Positions 10,401 through 19,400 of a DNA stretch of 64,000 bases are shown one piece after another. The stretch is from positions 247,085,736 to 247,149,735 of the forward strand of contig OY294067.1 in the NCBI GenBank assembly GCA_958510875.1. Direction: 5' to 3'. The notes beneath the pieces are model-generated. The model was given only the letters and a program-made list of their open reading frames with translations. It did not search any database and had not been told where the DNA came from. The stretch comes from Endomychus coccineus (Eukaryota > Arthropoda > Insecta > Coleoptera > Endomychidae). The position numbers and the translations under genes were made by a program. Positions within the stretch are counted from its first letter, which is position 1, and every line of letters begins with the position of its first letter.

Positions 10401-13400
10401 TTTTATTTTATTTGTTGTGAAAAATGATGCCAATAGATGGTTTGAATGAAACTATAATATTCCAGTTCTGGATAGTGTTATTTGTGAAAAAAATGTTCCT
10501 CTTACTTTAGTAACATAGAAGGCATCCAATTTTTCAACTCAAACATTTATCTTTGGACTACAACTAACTTAATGCTACTAAAATATAAGGAAAGTAAGTT
10601 TTTGTAAAAAAAAAACGATAAGGATATCCGGCGTCTATGGCAGTCTTTTAATGATCCGTAATAAAACATAACCACAGTCAAGTAGGCTTAGGCTTGTGAT
10701 GTCAAAATCGTCTCTGCTATACGTCACGTCGACAGCTATTTCTTAAATGTGCTTCTTTAGTTCACAATAATTAAATCATGGCAGTAAACTATCAAGAAAC
10801 TAATTTTAAGCCCTATGGTGTTTGTAAATCTAGCTCTGAAATAGGGGACATTAATATGTCTCATAAAAATTTAAAGTATTTGCAATGTTTATTGGAAAAA
10901 ACTGAATTAAATCCCCATCAAGAAAACCTTTTCTCAGCTATCCAGAAGATTTTGGAAGAAAATATCCCATCCTTTTTACGAAAAACCAGGATTCAGCAGA
11001 ACAAAATTGCTTCCAAATATTACATCTATTATATTAAACATAGACATCTGATAGAAGTGGAGAGGGAAGATAACCATTATCCTTGTTATTCTCCATTACG
11101 AAGAGAAGAGTTCAAATCAGAATTCCAAAAATATTTAGCCTTAATGAAAGAAATATTTGGTAAATAAATATTTGTATTTATTTAGTATTATAAAATGAAT
11201 AAAAACATTAAATACCAAAATTTGACCCTGCATACTGATTTTCGGATCATATGATAGCTGTCAAGAAAAAATTTGCACTTATTAATTTTGTTCTTGGCAG
11301 GAGGAGAATAATTTCCGAAAAATTTGAAGGTTGTCATTGGTAACTGTCGAAATGAAAGTGTGTGATTGGCTTAGAATGACAGGTGTGAAATTTTCGAAAA
11401 ATACCGCTGTACTCGCTACTACGCTACTCGCGGGCAGATGGCGTTAGTTGTCTAAACCTCTCTAGCGTCTAGCACCTTTCTGTCAATGTGTAATAGATAC
11501 CTCAGTAGAGGTAACGATCAATGAGTTGTGAAACGGCAGCTAAACTTGTTCCACTGATGAGCCAGAGAAGGCGAAACAGCTGTCTCGAACTATTTAGTTG
11601 TGGCATCACTGATCGATCTAGAGAGACCACATTCTCAAGAGTATTCAAAATGGTCCACAAGATGAATCAATGTTCTCTTGTCCGTGATTAAAACTATAGA
11701 AGATGGCCAGTGAATAGAATTCATTTTTACACTATGGAATAATATATATATATAGATATAACTTCATGTATCTAGTAGATACTGATACTTACCACTGTAG
11801 CGGTTTGTAAAGTAACTTCGGTCATATCCTTTCTCTCAGCATATGCATTCATCCTGCTCATTAACAGAGACCGGTTTTCAAGTTTATCAATATGTATTTT
11901 CCGAATTCTCAACGTTGCACCATTACGGAACCCCGGGTTATATAAATTGTAGAAGGTATAATTCTTGTTGATCTCATGCGAAGACGAAATTCCAATTAGA
12001 ACATTCGAATCCATTCGTAGTTCCACACGTTCGAATATCCCTTTGAGATATTGATCAATTCCATCGTATCCATGAGTATCGATGAAAATCAACCATTTGT
12101 AGGAGAATGTGAATTGGTTTTTGCGAACGCTCTGAACATAGAATAATATGATGTTAGTGTAAAAGCCATTGTAGAAGATTTTATACAGTTAGATTATAAT
12201 TTCATTTTATAACATGCTTCATGCTTTTGATTATACTGAGTTCCCCATAATAGACTACCCATTTTATATTATTAATAAATTCCCTACGAGATAACTAAAT
12301 AGGTTGTTCTCTGTGGGATTATCTTCTGTAGTCTTTGGGATTTAAGTAAACTATTAATCAAGTAGGCGCCTGCCACAAATAAATTTTAAATCAATAAGGA
12401 GCAATTCGATAGAAGAAGTTAGGCTTGCATTCCGGCGTCAGTTTAATAACAACAATAGGGGTCACGCGCCAAATCGTAAAACTGTCAAGTTATGGGTTCG
12501 TCATTGGCGTGAAAATGGTTCTGTACAAAATTTGAAGAAGCCTGGACGTCGAAGAACAGTTCGTACATCAGAAAATATTGAACCAGTTAGAATTGCGTTT
12601 ACGAGAAGTCCTAAAAGGTCTGCTAATCGACAAAGCCTTATCCTAGGAATATCGAAGGGAAGCTTAGATCGAATTATTCAAAGGGATTTAAAATGTCTTC
12701 CCTATGAATACCAAATGGCACAGCACCTCAGCAATCAAGATAAAGAAGCAAGGTTAGCATTTTGTCAAGAATTTTTGGATTTACATCAAGGAGCAATTTA
12801 CAGTTTCCTAATGACCGACGAAGCAAATTTTTATTTGAACGGCATGGTCAATAAACAGAATTTTAGATACTGGTCAAATGAAAATCCTCGTGAAATCTTT
12901 ACACAGAACCTCCGTAATCCAAATGTTGTTGTGTGGTGTGGAGTAGGATCTTTTGGAATTATTGGCCCTTATTTTTTTGAGGATGAAAATAGCCGCGCCG
13001 TAACAGTAACATCCGAGTGCTACGTTAATATGCTAGAGACATTTCTCATTCCAGAATTAAATGGACAAGGATTACTGAACAATGCCTTACTATTCCAACA
13101 AGATGTGGCAACAGTTCATACCGCCAGAAACTCAATGAGGGTCCTGCGAGAAATGTTTAATGGCCGACTCATTCCTCGATTCGGAGATATGCCTTGGCCT
13201 TCGAGGTCCCCCGACTTAACGGCACCCGATTTTTTCCTGTGGGAATATTTAAAAGCAAAAGTGTTTGCGAGTCGTCCAGGTACAATCGAGGAACTGAAAG
13301 TCAAAATTCGTGAAGAAGTTGAAGGAATAGACGAAGGTTTGCTACGCCGTGTAATGAACCATTTTTTATCTAATATTGGAAAAAGGTGTTGAAGTTGGTG

Positions 13401-16400
13401 GAGGTCATTTAGAAGACGTGATTTTTAAAAGTTAGAATTAAATTTGCCAAATATTCATAAGTTATCATAAATCCCAAAGAGTTAGCTGTAATTTAGTAAA
13501 ATAGAAAGTTTGTTTTGTTAACTAAAAAAATTTTAATTCAAATATTAAAATGGGTAGTCTATTATGGGGAACCCAGTATATTGGTAGTTCAAATATAATC
13601 GGAACAATTTGATTATGCAATTGTACTGAATATTATCTTAAGAACACATAATCTGTACATAAAAAGCAAATACGACCACTCACGAAATCTCCGAAACTAT
13701 AAAGCGAACCTACTTGAAACATGGTAGGTACGTTCCGTTAAGGTTCGTACGAGGGCAACGTGAAAAGTCCCTGAAAAATAAAACAGATGGCGCTACAATT
13801 GAAAATCCCATGTGACATTTGTGACGCACCATCTTTAACTAGAACGCATTGAAATTTTCAGATTGATCTGTCAGTTCGGTTTTGACACCCATCGAAAGCA
13901 AGCAACATTAAAGATTTTTGTAAACATGAGAAAAAGTGAATTTCACGTTTCGATTAAACATTATTTTTCGAGTGGAGAAAACATTACCCAAACCAAAGCA
14001 TCGCTTGTTAAACATTATGTGGACTCCTCACCATCAATTGGAACGATTCACGTGTGGTTTACTAATTTTCGTTGTAGTATGACCACAAAGGACGCCGAAC
14101 GTTCTGGTCATCCAACGCCAGAAATCGTCGATAAAATTCATGATATATTGGACGATCGGCGAGTTAAGGTTCACGAGATTGCCGAGGCTATGGGCATCTC
14201 AACCGAACGGGTACGGAATATTTCGCATAAAGTTTTGAATATGAGAAGGGTATCTGTCAGATGGGTGCCGCATTTGCCCTCTGTTGACAACAAGCGCGAC
14301 CGTGTTACAACTTCAAAGGAGTGTCTGGCGATGTTCAAGCGTGATAAGGACTTTTTGCGCAGTTTCGAAACCGTGGACGAAACATGGATCCATCAGAACA
14401 CACCAGAGACCAAAGAACAGTCGAAACAGTGGACGGAACCTGGCGAATCGAAGCAAAAGGCCAAAGTGGGTTTATCAGCCAACAAAGTCAGCGACAGTTT
14501 TTTGGGATGCACTCGGTATCGTCCATATCGAAAAGGGCAAAACAATCACCGGCGTATATTATGCAGAGCTATTGAATGGATTCGACGCCGATTTGAAGCG
14601 ACAGCGGCTGCATTTGACAAATAGTAAAGTGTTCTTCCACCAGGACAACGCACCGACGCACAGGTCCGCAGTCGTAATGGCAAAATTGCATGAATTGCGC
14701 TACGAATTGATTCGTCATCCACCATAATCGCCAGATTTGGCCCCCTGCGATTTTTATCTATTTCCAAACTAGTAGAAATGGCTCGGCGGAAAGAGATTTG
14801 GCTCCAACGATGAGGTCATCGCTGAAATAAACGTCTTTTTTGAAGAATTGCCGAAATCGTATTAATTGGAAGGGATCGAAAAATTAGAAAAACGTTAGAC
14901 GAAGTGTATCGGGCTACAAGGAGATTATGTTGAGAAATAAGTTTTGACCAAATAAATCATTTCTTGTTTCATTTTTCAGGGACTTTTCACCTTGCCCTCG
15001 TATACATGTGCGAGCCGAACCGTTCGCGAGTTGTATGTGCATCTTCGTGGGAATTATTTCATGCAACGACTTTTGTGGTCTACTTTCAATCATGTATTCG
15101 TGTTGCTTTTTATTTTGATTTTCTCACGCTCTTAACCCGGTCCAAATAATAAAAATGTTGGAAAGCGCTTGCCGCAGATTCAACATTCCGCGTATAAGTT
15201 CTATTGTTTCACTTCGTTTTTAATGAGTGAACCGCTTGACAAATAGAAGCATAGACAAAACTCCGGTTGAGCTATTTACAGGTATGAAACCAGATTTAAG
15301 CCATGTTCGAGTTTTTGGATCGAAAGTTTTCTCACTAGTTCCCAAACAAAAACGAAGGAAGTGGAATGACAAGGCGGAAGAAGGCGTCCTGGTAGGGTAC
15401 GATGGTAATACCAAAGGATACAGGATTTTAGACCCGAAAACAAGCAAAGTTTGGATCAGCAGATCGGTGCGCATAATTGAAAAAGGTACCGAACATCCAG
15501 TTTTGGTAGGCAGTACATATACCGAAGGGGTAATTGACATCATTCCACATTCTGCAGCTACAATGGAAGGTGTTCAAGTTGATATGAGTGAAGCCAACGA
15601 GGATACACAGAATTCCGGAGAAGAAGTAACAGGGCACAGTTCTGATAAGTATGACGATGCACCAGAGAGTTCAGAAGTACAGATACGAGTTTCGAAACGA
15701 AGTAACAAGAATGTACCTCCAGTGAGACTTACATACAAGGTGCATGCGGACCATGTCAGGGAGCCGAAGTCGTGGAACGAAATGTTGCAGATGACACAAC
15801 GTGAACAAAGTTTATGGTTTGCTGCAGCAGAACAGGAAATATTATCTCTCAATCAGTATAGAGTATGGGAATTGGCGGAACTGCCACCAGGAAAGAAATC
15901 CATTTCTTGTAAGTGGGTGTTCAAAGGGAAGTTGGACGGCAATGGTCATATCCACACTTATAAGGCTCGCTTGGTAGCCAGAGGTTTTTCGCAGATTTTC
16001 GGAGAAGATTACGACGAAACGTTCGCCCCAGTTGTTAAACATGAGACTATTCGAGTATTGTTCGTCAGAGCTGCACTGAGAAGTCTTTATGTTCGACAAC
16101 TGGATGTCAAAAGTGCATATCTCAACGGTGAGCTGATTGAAGATATATATATGGAGCAACCACAGGGTTTCGAGGAACCTGGTCAGGAAAATAAAGTGCT
16201 GAAATTGCGAAAAAGCTTGTATGGTTTGAAACAATCTGCTCGCTTGTGGAATAAGAGAGCAAGGGAAGTTTTCTTAGAAATTGGATTTCAACAGGGGAAT
16301 GCAGACCAATGTCTCTATTCGAGGAAGGAAAACGATGGAAGCATTACTTACGTTCTCTTGTATGTAGATGATGTTCTGGTGGCTGGTAAATCTGAAGAAT

Positions 16401-19400
16401 CAACCGAGAAAGTTAGCAGAAAATTGCAGGATTATTTCGACATTAAGGACTTAGGTTGTGTTAGTCATTATTTGGGAATTCAAGTCGAACGTCAAGCAGA
16501 TGGTTCATTTCTGCTCAATCAAAGAACAAAAATTACAAAAATGTTGGAGAACTACGGTTTAACGGAACCGAAACCTGCAGCTACTCCGATGGAAACTAGT
16601 TTTATGTCTGCAGAAACGAGTACCAGTACAGAGTTAGGAAACAACACGTCGTATAGAAAAGCAATAGGATCATTGTTGTATATTGCTAGTGTCTAGACCA
16701 GACATTGCGGTTGCAGTTAGTCTACTCAGTCGTCGTGTAGAGAAACCTACCCAACAAGACTGGAACGCTGTAAAGCGAGTGATGCGGTATCTCGCATCCA
16801 CAGTTGATAAGAAACTTCGTTTATCCTCGAATGGAAGTTTAGAATTGGAATGTTTCGCAGATGCAGATTGGGCTGGGGACAGGACTGATCGAAAGTCTAC
16901 AAGTGGTTATGTTTTCTTGCTTGGAGAAGGAGCAGTAGCCTGGTCAAGTAGAAAACAAGCGTCAGTTGCCATGTCTTCCACCGAGGCGGAGTACGTTGCT
17001 GCGTCGTTTGCTAGTAGGGAGTTGTTGTGGATCAGACAGCTGCTCGTGGACATGTATATTTCAGTTGATGGTCCAACAACTATGTACGAAGACAATCAAG
17101 GGTGTATTCGATTGATTGAATCGAGTAATTCAGGAGCTCGAACCAAGCATATTGATGTATGTTATCATCAAATTCGAGATCTACGTGAGAAGGGGATTAT
17201 CGATGTGCTGTACTGTCCATCTAGCGACATGTTAGCTGATCTATTCACGAAGCCGCTAGCCAGAGAACCATTCCGAAGGATGTTGATCCTATTGGGACTA
17301 CAATGATTAGAACCTGCGACAGCGAGAAGGGGTGTTGGAAAGCGCTTGCCGCAGATTCAACATTCCGCGTATAAGTTCTATTGTTTCACTTCGTTTTTAA
17401 TGAGTGATCTATGAATTTAAGTATTCTGACTTCAGTTGAATGTCGCTTGACAGTATTATTGTATATCCAATAAATGATTTAAAAGATTATATCAGTAAAT
17501 TCTTCATTCTCCCGAAACTTCAATTTTCATCAAAAAAGCTAGCGGCTCGCAAACTGTTCGGCTCACAAATGTATACGCACCTTTGTTATACGAAGTAGAC
17601 ACTCGCTAAAAACGGATTTTTCGAAACGCGATCCCAGACTGAGTAAAATAAGGGTTTCTATACATTTGACGTTTTTGACAGCGAATGTAATCAGGTATGA
17701 TTTACATGACAGACAGTTCCATAGATTAATAGAACAGACAGTCTATGACGGACAATACAAAATTTCTTAAATAGTAGACTTCCGCGTCACAATAGCACGA
17801 CTTGATCCCAACGTTTCGCCAACCATTACAGGTGGCATCTTCAGGACAGGCTTGATGCTGGTTTCAGTTCAAGCCTCAAGCCTGTCCTGTAGATGCCACC
17901 TTAAATGGTTGGCGAAACGTCGGCATCAAGTCGTGCTATTGTGACGCGGAATCCATCCGAAAGCCAAGATTTTTCAATACATAACCTCTCAATAAGACAG
18001 GTTACGTCTACATGACAGACAGCTGATATAATGACAGTCACATGTCCGTGACAGACCATTTCATAACATAGATATCCCTGTCAATTCCAATAAATTTTCA
18101 CATCACAGAGTATAATTTTTGTCTTTCCATACCTTTACTAGTTTCTTTTCACTTGAGATATGCATTAAGTCTTGAAACCTTGGGAATGACATCGCAACGG
18201 AGCCGAGCCTTTCTTACACGGGTCTTGGCTGTTTCTGCAGGCCTAGCCCGCGGATAATGTATGTTGAACTCAACGAGGTCTACTACATGTGCGAGAAGGG
18301 CAGGATGTCCGCCAGGTTACCAGCGGTTCCCTATGCTTAACACACTACTTGTCTACTCTAGTAGTAGACCTCGTTGGTTGAACTTAGAAAATGGTAATGT
18401 ACTAAACCATGAATATGAATAGACACAGCATCACTTTTATCATTGAAAGCGGAGTTACCACCAACTTCGTAAGCAAGAGACCAGTGATGGGGGACTTTGT
18501 TTGCCTCCAGCTTTATCCAGATATATAGTCTGGTCTATAATGTGACTTAGTGGACGACTCGTATTTTGATGTAAACTGTGTCTATTTTAATTTATAGTCA
18601 ATGTCTTTAGGCTCCATGGGTCCATGCATCCCAAATGACAAGTGGCTATGTTGTGCTTAGCGATTTATCATCCTTTATGTACAAGGTGTTTTGTTAAAAA
18701 TGTTGCAAGTTTTCAATATATTCAATAGAGAATTCAAAAACTTACCTCTCTAATCACATGAGAAGCTTTGCTACAAGAGTAATCTAAAACATAACTATTC
18801 GTATGTAAAATATCGCCAGATTTGAGAAATTCTGTTGGCGTCAGGAACGTCGCTCTCACATCCGATTTATGTTTCATGAAATTGGCAATTTCTGCAATGA
18901 ATAACTATCATTTGAAATTCAGCAATGCTCATGTTCATGCAATACGTTTCAGAATTGTAACCAATTTCCTAGCAAATGCGCAAGTGATATGATATCATTT
19001 TGTAAATTCCTGTCTTGACGACCGTCTCCAGAAAACTTATTATTATTGAGAAAAATCTCAAATGTAAAACAATTACTTTTTGCTAACATGACTGTTACGT
19101 TCATCTCTATTTCTGCGTTTCAAGCTTTCAAATTTATATATTTTCTCATGTTTAATATCAATAGCTCCACGACCATCATTATCAATTTATACCTAGTTAT
19201 GGCAAATACCAGTAACTACTTAAAGTACCTAATAGCGTTCGACGTGCAGCGCGCAAAGTCAAATTTTATTATAGGTACAGGTATAAAGAATAGAAAGGAA
19301 ATCTTGAAATTCTAGAGTTAGATGTATTTTGCCTGTTCAAAGTATGTATATATTATTAAGAAAACTCTTTTGAGTTTTTATTTATTTTGTATTATTTGAT

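Noticed and set aside
14546..14767. Minus-strand 73-codon frame over the mariner
   Set aside because: Shadow of the transposase coding strand.
15842..16234. Minus-strand 130-codon frame over Copia
   Set aside because: Antisense shadow of the reverse transcriptase.
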